Below, one piece after another: positions 35,276-46,554 of a DNA stretch of 64,000 nucleotides. The stretch is from NCBI GenBank assembly GCA_964035545.1, contig CAXIUT010000192.1:1-64000 (forward strand). The letters run 5' to 3'. The notes below the pieces were generated by a model. That model was given only the letters and a program-made list of their open reading frames with translations. It was not told the DNA's origin and ran no database searches. Position numbers and translations under genes: made by a program. The DNA is from Bugula neritina. Lineage: Eukaryota > Bryozoa > Gymnolaemata > Cheilostomatida > Bugulidae. Within the stretch, counting starts at the first letter, position 1; every line of letters begins with the position of its first letter.

Positions 35276-36083
35276 TGGTTGAAAGATGTTCTAAGTGCGG
35301 GAAGAGATTTTTGTTAGAGTTGTGAGATGTTAGAGAGTTGTTTTTATTCGTTGTGAGAAGAATAAGAGATTTTTGATAGCTATGATGATACAATCATGAT
35401 TTTGCTAATTATATACAATAAAATAATAAATTCATTTGTTCTTAAGTTGAATTATAATGTTATCAACAAATATTTAATTTCTAATTTGTCACTAAATCTA
35501 ATCTAATTCTATTTTTATTGAAAATCATAATCATATTTATAATTTTAAATACTATCAATTAAAAAAAATTGATATTCATTCGAGTTCTCTTTTAGCTTAT
35601 TTCATATTTTTTATTTTTTTTGAAATTCTATAAAATAAAGAATCCTTAAAGTTCAAAAAATGGCTAAAAGTATTTTTGAAAAAAAAGTTCGATTGTCGAA
35701 AAATAGATTTTTTTTCTTTATAATGTTTGGAAAAAAACATTATAAAGAGTTCATATAAATATATTATTAGTAAATGACTATTAATTAATTAAATAGATAT
35801 TTTTTTTTTGATAGATACCATGGTAATCATATTTTTGTAATTAAATGATTTAAAACTTTATTTTAAGAGATATGGATAATCTGTAAATATGATAGTTAGT
35901 TGTTATTTATTAATCTTATTCGAAATATAAAATGCAATTTTTATCATCCTGATCGAGAGAGTATCTTATGAAGATTAAAATTTATACTAAAATATCAAAA
36001 ATTAAACAAAAATAATCCAAAATAAAACTTATTTCTTTAGTTTATTATTTTTACAATGATAATTCTACTATAATTAAGAGAAA
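35276..36083. other. Intergenic, crosses the end of the duplication
   Basis: AT-rich with no gene seen. The duplicated part ends at 35842; the remainder is unique upstream DNA of the Myb-like gene. Confidence 0.5.
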
Positions 36084-36821
36084 ATGTTGATTAGTTATTT
36101 AAGACTTATTTATAATTTTATTCTTGAGATCGATAATAATATTAATTTAAGTTCCACATGCAAAACTATTCAGAATTTATTTAAAAATAATAACAAGTAG
36201 ATAAACCAAGAGAAAATAGCAAAATCAAGAGCAGAAAAGTGCTTAAAATCAATAAAAGAGCGAAATAGCCATTTGAAGTTTTATGCATGGGATTTTGCAT
36301 AAAACTATGCTTATATTGCCTATTTGATCAACTTTAAGGCAATATTAGATTCTCCTGAATAAAGAAAAAGAATCAAGGTCTTCAATCATATTTCTAAACT
36401 TATCAAAACTCGTAATTCTTATCAAATAAAAAGCCATCATCAAAAAATGATGTTACACCATCAATCAATTGATGGAATAGTCAACAGTATCCGAACTAAA
36501 ATAGCCAAAGAAGTGAGTATCAAGCCTGAATACATTTAAACAATAGAAAATATTAACAAAGAAGCTGAAATATTTTATTTTTCTGAGATATCCTCTCTAC
36601 AGCTTCAAGTTTTGAGACTCCCAACAGTACCAAAAGTACTAAAAATAGAGGAAGAAAATACCCCAGAGTAGGAAAATGATGACTATTCTCTTTCATCTGA
36701 ATCTTTAATACCCATATTGGATCAGGTAAAGGTAGAATAGAATCATAGTTCAGGAGAGTTTACCCGTTTGTTTTAAAATAAGAAAATTGAAGAAGAAATG
36801 ATCTGGCATAAAAAAGAATGA
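36084..36821 (+). CDS. Myb/SANT-like DNA-binding protein 1
   Basis: Clean 246-codon frame, ATG 36084 to TGA 36819-36821. Residues ~65-145 form a three-helix Myb/SANT-like module with helix 3 as IKTRNSYQIKSHHQKMM. The SHHQK motif corresponds to the SHAQKY-type Myb motif. The first conserved Trp sits in FYAWDFAQNYAYIAY. The C-terminal half is acidic and Ser-rich. It is probably a nuclear DNA-binding protein; the target is unknown. A paralogue with the same TRxSxQIKSHHQK helix is at 38321. Confidence 0.65.
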
Positions 36822-37079
36822 TAAGGACATTATTTAAACCATACTTTCTTATTATAAATCATTATTTTTTCTATGAAATCTATTTTTATCATATTTTAAA
36901 AATATGTTATATGCAGATAATTCAATCAATCAATAAATATCATATAATATTAATTTTATAAAGGTCCCTTGTTATTTTCTTTTGGAATTTTCCCCGTCCT
37001 TTGCTGTAAATATCAAAGAATATCTAAGCATCATAAGTATTCCTTTGATAGGAAAATTTAAAATTATTAGAATAAAAAG

Positions 37080-37519
37080 TACAGTTTTTGTTTCCCTCCA
37101 GATGGAGCCGAAAAAGACTCTAAATTTATCAAAAGCTTAGGAATGAAGTTCTTATCTTAAGAGAGAGAATAAACTATTTAAATAGTATCTTTTAAGAAAT
37201 TTTTAAAAAACAGAAATCTGGATATTTCTTCTTCTAAATTGAAAGATTTATCAGATTCGATCTTCTACGATTGCTGAATAAATGAATAAATTTATCTATG
37301 AATCAAAAGTAGAAAGGAATAAATCACAGAAAGTGATTTTTTCTTCTTCGATAAAATCCATAAAAAAATAATCTCTTTCAATTCTGAGTCATAGATAGTG
37401 CTATTTTAAGATAAAAAATATACTTAATAATAATAGAAAAATCTGATAAAAGTTGAGTACTTGATATTAATAATAATGATAGTGTGTATATATTCAAAAA
37501 GAATATTAATTGAATCATG
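37080..37519 (+). pseudogene. Possible bZIP-like fragment with frame changes
   Basis: One phase reads a basic stretch followed by a leucine-zipper-like heptad (SRKRLQIYQKLRNEVLILRE). A second phase downstream reads a protein-like segment (SDFFFFDKIHKKIISFNSES) to TGA overlapping the next ATG at 37517. No start is clear. It could be a broken transcription-factor gene between the two Myb-like genes, or chance. Confidence 0.28.
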
Positions 37520-37900
37520 AAAAAGTGGTCAAGAAGAAGGTAATAGTCATTGAACTGTACTTTTGATGGTTTGAAAATAGTTGAAATTCTTATTCAGATA
37601 AAATTTAATGGGTTTATTGGTTTTAAATAGGATAATTAGTATGAGTTCGGTCAAAAGTATCCATATTATAAAATCTAAAAGAAAAAATCAGTCGTAAAAA
37701 GTTCGTAAACTATTGATAATATGTCATTTTAGATCTTAATAATTAAATAAATCTTGCAAGATTAACTAAAAAAAAGAAATAAAAGCAGTAGAATATAGAA
37801 ATATCGAATAAACTCTTCAATAAAAATCAAAATAAGAAGAGATTTTAAAGATAGTAACTATAATAGCTTTGAGGTTCTAATTAGTAAAATAATGTTTTGA
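37517..37900 (+). CDS. Hypothetical basic protein, 127 aa
   Basis: Clean 128-codon frame, ATG 37517 (MKKWSRRRQQ) to TGA 37898-37900. It is highly basic, Lys/Gln/Ile-rich, with no domain recognised. Its ATG overlaps the TGA of the preceding fragment (ATGA), so both may belong to one broken gene. Confidence 0.4.
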
Positions 37901-38320
37901 TAAACCTTAACTCATGGTTTTTTCTTGTTATTTACAACTAATTTTTATATTACCCTTAGGAAGCTATTATGAATTGAATATAATGAACTATATCCAATAA
38001 AATCACGATTATCATCACTGAACATATATATAAAATATCAAAAAAAATCAACTAAAATGTTAGTTTTAAAGATAGAAATCAATATCAAATAAAGATAAGT
38101 ATTTCTATTTCATTATTAAATCTACTTTTTTTAGATTCTTACTGATTACTAAAATTTAAAACATAAGATAAACCATTTCTGATGCCACAGATAGCAAAGG
38201 CATTTTATTTTTAACTTGAAAAAGTATTAATTTTGATAGAACTAGCAATTAAGATCAAGAAAGCTACTACAAGTGGAATCTAATTATCGATTTTATAAAA
38301 ATAAATTGATCCGAAATCAA
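37901..38320. other. Intergenic, nothing recognised
   Basis: AT-rich spacer with no coding signal. Confidence 0.4.
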
Positions 38321-38851
38321 ATGTCAACTCAAAATGATCCTTTCATCATCATTAGATGTTAAAAAACTTCAGAATAGATAATAGAAACAAATAATAGAAA
38401 TGGAACAAGTTTCTGGACTGATGAGGAACATCTTCAATATATAAGATTTTTCAAAGAAAACATGGATTTTGCCTTTGACAACAACATTAGAAGGTCATAA
38501 AAGATCTTTCTACAGATGAACAAAATGATTCCGACCAGAAGTTCACTCCAAATCAAAAGTCATCATCAAAAACTTATGAAAAAGTATCATAGTGTTGAAA
38601 CCATCATTTAAAAACTAGAGTAAAAAATAGGAACTGTTTAATGCCAAACAAGCCACTCAATTGGAGAAAATCAAAGTGATTATCTTAGCTAGCCAAGTTT
38701 GAGCTCCTTAGGGTTTATCAATAAAGAATAGATAAATAATATCTCTAAGCTAAGATAGTCCAGACTACTTTTAGCATAGCTTATTCGATATTATGATCTG
38801 GGAGAAGCAAAATAATATTCAGGATGGTTTCTTTTAATGATTATTTGCTGA
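38321..38851 (+). CDS. Myb/SANT-like DNA-binding protein 2
   Basis: Clean 177-codon frame, ATG 38321 to TGA 38849-38851. Residues ~30-95 are a Myb/SANT module: FWTDEEHLQYIRFF as helix 1 with the conserved Trp, KIFLQMNKMI as helix 2, TRSSLQIKSHHQKLM as helix 3. This one keeps the canonical WTxEEH start that the paralogue at 36084 has lost. The tail is Ser/Gln-rich. Likely a nuclear DNA-binding protein. Confidence 0.72.
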
Positions 38852-39027
38852 TTTTATTTCCCCCATTAATCCCTATAATATTTTTTTAAAACTTCAGACT
38901 GCTATTATTATCTAAAGAATAACTGAAATATTAATTATTATAAAATAAATCAATTTCATTTGGAATTAGCTTTGACTTTATTTTGAAACTTTTTCTTTTT
39001 TTTTTAATTTTTTCTTCAATATTAAAA

Positions 39028-39420
39028 ATGAGAAGTAAAATAGTAGAGAAAAGATCAGGGATTATTTCATAAATGAGAAAGTAGCAGATATAACAGCAGT
39101 TCAGAGTGATGAGAGAACAACTGCTTTAAAAAATTGAGTAAAGGAATAATTATCAAAATATGCAAGAGAGCAAACTCATCCTTGCTTATGAAAAACTTCA
39201 AAACTAAAATTCTCAAAAATTATCTATTTTTGTTAACATCGAAGAACTTATTGAGGAAAAGCTTTTAAGCTATAAATCTGATAATTTTGAGGAAAATATT
39301 GGCCCTCTGGCTTTACATTGTTCTGACTAGCGATCAAGAAGTGATGAAATATTTAATCAAAAGTAACATATAAAAAAGAGTGGAATAAGTGTATCTAACT
39401 TTTAAATAAATTTTCTTTGA
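39028..39420 (+). CDS. Hypothetical coiled-coil protein, 130 aa
   Basis: Clean 131-codon frame, ATG 39028 to TGA 39418-39420. The first ~65 residues are a Gln/Arg/Glu coiled coil (QMRKQQIQQQFRVMREQLL), the rest polar. No family is recognised. Confidence 0.5.
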
Positions 39421-39553
39421 TAAACTAGTTAGTATATGAAAGAATGAACACATTTTTGTAAATGATCTTTACAACAAAATATCATAATTTTGATCAACAC
39501 TCTCAGTAAATGTCTAGTATCAAGTAAAAAAGATATACAGTGTCGAAAGTACA

Positions 39554-39823
39554 ATGTTTTTTATCTAAATAGAACCTTAAACTAACTAAGATTCTTTTTA
39601 CTTTTAGCTATTAAGTACTTATATTAAAAATAGCCCAAAATAACATCTAATAACTTTCATTACTTCAGGATATGCTCTCAAATCAATATAATTTGAAAAT
39701 AACTCAATATTTTATTCTCTTCTTGACCAGTTAGAAGTTCATGGAAATAATGATCCTTCTTTCGAATAAATAAAAAACGAACTTTTAGATAGAAGAGAAA
39801 AACTGTATTCAAAATTTCTATGA
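39554..39823 (+). CDS. Hypothetical small protein, 89 aa, perhaps missing a 5' exon
   Basis: Frame from ATG 39554 to TGA 39821-39823 with good composition (FITSGYALKSIQFEN, LLDQLEVHGNND, IKNELLDRREKLYSKFL). The region 39440-39553 in another phase may be an upstream exon. Not recognised. Confidence 0.38.
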
Positions 39824-39912
39824 TACTTTAAAAAATGATATTTATTCTTTAATATACTTAAACATTTGTTTGTTATCATTTAAGATGGGCAAAAAATCTT
39901 TTATCTTCATGA

Positions 39913-41149
39913 TCAAGTGATGAATGAGATTTATACATATTTTTGTAAGATAATTATTCTTTATTTCTAGCAATTCCAACCTTCTCGACGATCAAGATCA
40001 AAGTATGTATAATATCTACTAAAAAATCCATCTCCAATAAACAATTCTGAAGTATACTTAGCTGACTAAATATAAAAGTCACAAAGAGAATCCTAACCCT
40101 CCAAAACACATCTTTGAACATAAGAATGATGATCAATTTTTATACTATCTATCATCAATATAGATATTGAGAGTAGGCAACTCATCAAAATATTTAACTC
40201 TACATCTCAATAATGAAAATTGTTTAGCAAAAGGTTCAACATCAAATCGACATTTATTCGATTATGTATTAAATGATCTAACAATCTGATCCTAAAATCT
40301 ATGAGGAATCGATATACATGAATTACCACTATCTAGTATAGCTTATTCAATATCAAGTTTAGATCCATCACCTATCTGAACATAATCTATTTCAATTTCA
40401 TAGGAATTTCCTCCCTACAACTTAACTTTGTGAAGCTATCCTTCATATTTTGATTCATCTGGTTCACCAAAAGATATTGAAGAGGTATGGTTGTTTTGGA
40501 AATTTAGATTTAAACCAAAAGAATAAGTATCAATTATACCATTATCTATAAGTGATTGAATAAAAGTTGAATATGGGCTTCTAGCTAGTCCAGGAAATGA
40601 TAATCCAACGATTCCCTCAGGTCTATAGAATGTTTTTGGAGCAGTATAAGCAACTAAAACATGTTTATTGAACAAGTGCTTTCCAAACTTAATATCCAAA
40701 TTTTTAATATAAGTATTGAGATACCCATCAAGATAAGCTATTCTTAATTTTCTATTGACTTGCATACAGACAGGACATGAATATTTTTATTCTGGTTGAC
40801 CTGGGGAATTTTCTCCTTTGATAAAAATATCACTAGAACCAGTATCAATATTAAGGTGATAATCTAGTCCTCCTATTTTCATGGGTAAAGTAAAGAAATA
40901 TCCCATTGGTATCACTCTATATGTTTCTGAGGTTGCTTGTAGGTGAAGTTCATGACGAGGCTGGTTACTGTTCTTATTTATCATGTTATGATAAATAACG
41001 TAACTTTTCTAATGGGATTGTTGAAGATGTTTTTCTTAATTTGAAGGTTTAGGAGGATGATAGATAGGAGAGGTCAATTTTGCTGAAGTATTTAGTAGGA
41101 AGAGAAAAGATATGAGAAGAAAGATTGGTTTACTTTGATATCTGAACAT
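39913..41149 (-). CDS. Pepsin-type (A1) aspartic protease
   Basis: Minus-strand gene, ATG 41149 to TGA 39913-39915. It begins with a signal peptide (PIFLLISFLFLLNTSA). A ~50-residue propeptide-like segment precedes the mature fold: IGGLDYHLNIDTGSSDIFI holds the first catalytic Asp, and EQAILDSGNSCISIP the second. YRPEGIVGLSFPGLA (the flap/psi-loop region) and FIGDGFFSRYYTYFDLD near the end complete the family signature, about 400 residues in all. One extra T near 40134 shifts the last ~70 codons. It is likely lysosomal, phagosomal or secreted, digesting protein. The second DTG is DSG, which is normal for the family. Confidence 0.88.
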
Positions 41150-41465
41150 TCTTTATTTGATATGTGGAAAAAAGATAAGAATTATCAATAAATCTATCTT
41201 TATATTTAATTATAAATATTAAAACCAGTATAAATAGATGATATTGACTATTTTATATTGTTATTGATAGTTTAAAGGAAATATTTTTAGTATTTCTTCT
41301 TTAATAATCTTAAATCTATTGAAATATTTTCATATAAACAATTCAAAGCGTTAGTATTGAATTTATTAATGGAATAAAAGAAGTTTCTAGAACTACAGTT
41401 ATTAATTAAAAGAGTATAAGTTCAACAGTATGATATGATTTGAAGAATATTTAAAATAAGTTGAA
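41150..41465. other. Divergent upstream region, protease and cyclophilin
   Basis: About 316 bp, AT-rich, holding the start regions of both divergent genes. No motif is recognised. Confidence 0.4.
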
Positions 41466-41954
41466 ATGACCAAGGTTTACTTTGATGTTTCTATCGGTGG
41501 CAAGGATGCAGGAAAGATCACTTTTGAACTCTTTGACAGTGTTGTTCCCAAGACAACATAGAACTTCAGAGCTCTCTGTACTGGTGAAAAAGGATTTGGG
41601 TTCGCTAAATCAGGCTTCCACAGAGTGATCAGTAATTTCATGGCTCAGGGAGGAGACTTCACCAAACATAATGGCACAGGAGGAAAGTCCATCTACGGAG
41701 AGAAGTTCGCTGATGAAAATTTCAAGATCAAGCACACTGAACCCTATCTGCTTTCAATGGCTAATGCTGGCAAAAACACCAATGGTTCTCAATTCTTCAT
41801 CACTTTTGTCCCTTGCCCCTGGCTTGACAACAAACACGTTGTTTTCGGAAAAGTTATCGATGGAAAATAAGTTGTTGATGCCATGCATGCAAAAGCTACT
41901 GGAGATGGAACACCAAAAGCCCAAATTATTATTACTCAATCCGGACAATGCTGA
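41466..41954 (+). CDS. Cyclophilin-type peptidyl-prolyl isomerase
   Basis: Clean 163-codon frame, ATG 41466 to TGA 41952-41954. It has the single-domain cyclophilin A layout: [44 protein letters not shown] (catalytic Arg, Phe, Gln), [15 protein letters not shown] and [10 protein letters not shown]. It catalyses cis-trans isomerisation of X-Pro bonds, probably in the cytosol since no targeting sequence is present. TAG codes Gln in KTTQNFRAL and TAA codes Gln in GKQVVDAM, two of the clearest proofs of the code used here. Codons are more GC-rich than in the neighbours, as in highly expressed ciliate genes. Confidence 0.97.
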
Positions 41955-42062
41955 TCCATATCACCGTCAAATCATTTTATTTGCTTTTTAAATTACAGAT
42001 TGAATTCCCATTACTTTTACATAATTCTCATACAAATAATAAAATAGCAATAGTTAATCAAA

Positions 42063-45000
42063 TCATTGACTAAGGAAGCATTTTCCATTTCTTATAGAGT
42101 ATCCTGACTCACAGGATCGACAAATATCATTCTTATGATCAAATGAACTACAGAAAGGATCCATTAATTCGCATATTTTTCTTGAAGACATATACGTTCC
42201 AGGTATACATTGAATACAAGTATTACCCTGACCAAGCAAAACAAAGAATATTCTTTGATTTAAGATAATTACCAGAAGAGCTTACTTTAGGAGGCTAGTA
42301 TAGACACTGTCCATCAACTAATCTATAATTAGGAAGACAGACTATACACTGGTTATTAGTATAATGAACTGCTTATTTTTATGGCTGACATTATCCAGAA
42401 ATCAGTTGATATCCTGGAATACAAGTGAAGCATGCTCCAGTATTGATATCATATGATAAACAATAGGTAGAAATTGGGTTGCAAACATTTGCTTTAAGAT
42501 AATATCTAAAGGCACATTTTATACATTTATCTTTATCGTAGCATAAACAGTTTTTATCGATAACTTCTGGGAATGAATATTGAGTAGTTGATATCTGAAT
42601 AGAGCTACGAGGTGAAAAACCGCCATTTGTCGAGGCTTTGGTCAAAGAAGAAAGAGCTTATTCTTATCTATTGATGACAGTGGCTTGAGATTAGGAGGCT
42701 AGTGTCGACTTTTTTTTATGTTTTTGTGTTTAAAGGAGCAAAGTGTACTGGAGGTTCTATTGATGGAATGGGTCGAGCTGATCGATTGATTTATTCCTAT
42801 TTATTATCTCTATGAATATGCGGTATATTATTATCATGATAGTACTTATGTTTATCATGATGATCAACTTTATTTGAACTATAACTTGGGGTTGGGGTTG
42901 GGGTTGGGGTTGGGGTTGGGGTTGGGGTTGGGGTTGGGGTTGGGGTTGGGGTTGGGGTTGGGAATTTTGATGATAATATTTAACTAGAGTTCTTTGAATT
43001 TCAGTTGGTGTAGTTTGGATTGAATTTTATTGATTGTTGTTTACATAGATGAAAAGAAGAGAATAAGGAACCAAAGGATTGGTATATATTCCAAAAAGAT
43101 TTGATTTTTGATAGATTTAGTTTGTTTTTTATAGATATCCCAGATAAAGGTTGATATATGCTTGAGATGAAACACCTTTAGATACTTTATTGTATCTAGT
43201 TCCTTTGTATTCAAGAGTGCTGCTCTGAGCACTTTGTCCAGAAAGAGTATTTGTCGATTGTTGAGTGTTAACTGTTGATGCTCGAATATTTTTGGTTTCA
43301 GATTAAGTTGTTTATTGTTATTTTTCAGATTCCTATCTTTGTTGCTTAGTTTTGGTTTATCTTTTTTCTTGATTATTAATCGATACTTGTTCTTCATTAT
43401 GGATTGTTCTTTGTTGTTAGGATTTTGATCTCTGTTGAACAGAATTTATTTATTTTTGCTGTTGAGAGTTTCCAGAGGAAGTTTGAGTATTTTTTTGAAC
43501 ATTATTCGATGATTGTGTTTGCTCATTTCTTTTTTCCTCTTGATTGATCGTTGATTAACTTTTTATATTTGTTTATTGTGACTTCTTAATTTGGCTTTGC
43601 TTATAGGCAATAATATCTGAATCAGATATTTTTCCTTTAAACTTGAATGCATGTTCTTTCCCTCTAACTTCAGCTTTATACACAACTGTCAAGAAATATT
43701 TTTAATCAATATGATATTTTATATTTGTATAAACTATTTAATGTAGAGAAAATCCTTTTTTACTGAAAGCTTGATTTACTTTATTCATTCCTTTTTATGC
43801 ATATTTCCAGAAAAGATGATTATTGCTTGTAAAACTTGTATATTTTAGCTATTCTTATTATTGTTGAGCTTTTTATTCATTTTTTAAACTTGAAGAAGAT
43901 TGACTTGATGATTAAGCTTGACTATTTGCTGATCTTTGAGTATTTCCTAGACTGGAAGTTTAAACTTTTCTTTAGTTATTTTAAGATTATTTCACCTATT
44001 TTGTATTAACTAAAGGAGCTATTTAACTTTAAACTGTGGGATCAACTATCTTTTGGTTACTATTTGCAGTTGGTTGTTATTGATTATCAACAATTGATAC
44101 TTTTATTTTATTCTGATCAACTATTTTGACTTCATTTGAATTATCTACTTGTTATTACTGATTATTTATCGATTATTCTTAGCCAACGACTGATTCTTTA
44201 ACAGTACTTTGATCATGAGGAATGCTTTTAGTATTTTAAATAATTTGATTATTATCTTAATTTTAAGTGCTTTGTTAACTTTTTCCTGAGGTATCATGAG
44301 TAACTGTAGTTGTTTCTTGATTTTTATTTATAGTGTGTTATTGAGTTTCTCCATATTTATTTTGATTTTTTCTTTTGACAGTCACAAGGTTAAGTTGTTA
44401 TCTAGATAAAACTCCTTCTTGACTGGCTGAAACTAAATTAAGCTCGTCTTAAGTCCTTCCAGTTGATTTATTCTCGGGAACTTTTACAAGATTAATATTC
44501 TAATTATTTTGATTATTTTGATTATTTTGATTATTTTAATTATTTTGATTTTATGTTTAAGTTTACTGAACTTGACCAGATTGTTAGATAGATTAATGGG
44601 TAGATTATTGACCAAATTGAGTAGATTGTTAGGAAGACTGCTGAGATTATTGAGAAGATTATTGAGCTAATTGTTGAGGGGATTATTGAGCTAATTGTTT
44701 AGTAGATTATTGAGAAGATTATTGGGAAGACTGTTGAGTACTTTTCTCAGTAGATTTCTGAGAAGTTTGCTAAAAACCTAATTTCTATGAAGATCGATGT
44801 TATCCTGAAGATTATTAAACTGTTCTTGTTGATTGTTAAACATTTTTTTGAGGTTTAGTTTAAGTAGTAGTCACAGTGGTTTCTTTAATTTCTTGTTGAT
44901 TTACTCCTCCTTCTTATTTCTAATCAACTTAAGTTTTGGTAATAGTTTAAGAAGTAACTCCTCTATTTCTATTTTATGAATTATCAGTTGATAGTTTTTT

Positions 45001-46503
45001 TTATTTACCTGTAACGCTGATAATTTTGACTTTTTCAGAAATAATATCATAAAGAGAAATAATCGTAACATCAGAATTAGTATTAGCAAATACTATCTTA
45101 TAATAAGGAAAATCTCTCCATATCTATAGTATTCTACTTCTAGGGCCTATCACAGATAAATTTTTGTTCAAAATAAATTATGCAATAGCTTTTATGTTCA
45201 AATCAGCTGATACTTCCTTAAGAGTTAGAGCATTAAATTTAGGTGACTAAAGGTTAAAGTAGCTACTAGAAGCAAGATGCTGTTTATTTGTTTTTGTGTC
45301 CAAGACTACAATAGTTGAATAGAATATTATTTTTGAAGTTAAAATAAATTTTCTTTTGAAAATTATTTTGATGAAAATTTGATAATTTTCTTGAAGAGCT
45401 GAAACTGAAGTGATCTAATCAAAAGAAATTACTATATTCGAACTTGATAAATAGCTAAGAGCTTCTTTTACATTGATGTTATTTCTAAAATCTTCAACTT
45501 CAGAATATGACTCAGAATACTTAGAATCACTTGATGAACTACTCGTACTAGTAGTTGTGGTAGTAGTTGTAGTTGTTTTTACTGAAGAACTACTAGATTA
45601 TTTTTCTTCTTTATTTTTTACTTATTTAGTCTGTTCTTCTCTGATAGTAATATTGCCTTGAATAACTTTATTTAGCATGTAATCATACTCCATGAAGAAC
45701 ACATAAATTTTACTTTAAGTTTTATATCCCAATTGATAGAATGGTGGCTGTTTCGCTACTTCTAAAATAGATGGTTTTTATCCGATCAAATTCCCATAAC
45801 TTTTAACTATGATTTCATTGATTTTATGAAGCCATTGATCCGATAGAATAGTCCTAGGATCAACCTTTTTAAGATCTAAAGGTTAAGTTGGCAATGTGAA
45901 GTTCGAATCAATCAGCTTATATGAATTTTTTGATGTTAATTCAACATAGATATGTTGAACAAGAGTAGGATTCAAGTTAAGTATCTAATACTGAAGTCTA
46001 TAAACAGTTGAAGTAGTTTTGATGAACTATGCTCCAACCAATTTGAATTATTTCATATCAGTAGCTGGCAATTCTTCTATAAAATGATTGATAGCTTCAA
46101 CTGTTTTATCTTTAAGATAACTATCAATAATATTATATCCATCTTTAGTTTTTTTGTATGATTTTTGATTTTCAACTTCTTTGTTTTTTTTTACTGTCTA
46201 ATCGAAGGAATAACTAATCAGTTAAACATGCATATTTTTCAGATATAAGGCAAGTTAGACTCCTAATCCACTTGAATACTTGATCAAATATTTATTTTTA
46301 TTCTAACTAACTGTTCGCTTGATATGTATTGGATAGCCCATATCTTCAATATTTTTTTGAAGAAGAGTATCTAATTTATCAAGATACTGATCAGCCAATA
46401 CCTCAGGAGAACAGTCAATACACCGACGACAGACCAGACATTCCTTGGTCGTTGCCATGACTACCAAAAGGAAAAGAGAAAGGACAAAAGAGAATCTTAT
46501 CAT
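42063..46503 (-). CDS. Large secreted Ser/Thr/Gln-rich protein with C-terminal Cys-rich repeats
   Basis: Minus-strand gene from ATG 46503 to TGA 42063-42065. It starts with a clear signal peptide (FSFVLSLFLLVVMATT) and a short Cys cluster (CLVCRRCIDC). Next come two or three ~110-residue modules with strand patterns reminiscent of cystatin folds (FKLVGAQFIKTTSTVYRLQY), though no inhibitor motif is clear. A long Ser/Thr/Asn/Gln-rich middle follows, partly tandem-repeated at 44580-44720. A (CCCCAA)-type tract at 42888-42962 is read as Pro-Gln repeats, followed by His/Asp/Asn-rich sequence and four Cys-rich repeats of the furin/growth-factor-receptor type (C..C..GY..I.G.C). At least three one-base phase shifts are needed (42240, 42710 and the telomere-like tract). 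A surface or secretory-granule protein is likely. Confidence 0.6.
42888..42962. repeat. Interstitial telomere-sequence tract (GGGGTT)12
   Basis: Twelve perfect GGGGTT units plus GGG, flanked by AACTT and AATTTT, with ordinary gene sequence on both sides. The orientation equals that of a right chromosome end. Confidence 0.97.
44500..44720 (-). repeat. Gln/Asn/Ser-coding tandem microrepeats
   Basis: Short imperfect repeats (TTGATTATT near 44510 and units like GATTATTGAGAA at 44640-44720 on the plus strand). On the coding strand they give poly-Asn/Gln and Ser-Gln-Gln runs inside the secreted-protein gene. Confidence 0.7.
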
Positions 46504-46554
46504 TTTCGAATTATGGAATTATAATTCTATTGGAATTCGATTATAGAATATAAA
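46504..46554. promoter_or_regulatory. 51-bp divergent start region
   Basis: Only 51 bp separate the ATG of the secreted-protein gene (minus) from the ATG of the CDPK-like gene (plus), so both promoters and 5' UTRs must be minimal or overlap the genes. It is AT-rich with no motif recognised. Confidence 0.5.

Larger units (their letters stand above)
31337..35842. repeat. Terminal duplication, copy 2 (left end of chromosome 2)
   Basis: Second copy of 26474-30976. After 35842 the sequence continues as AATGATTTAAAAC instead of telomere, so this copy extends past the end of copy 1. Confidence 0.95.
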
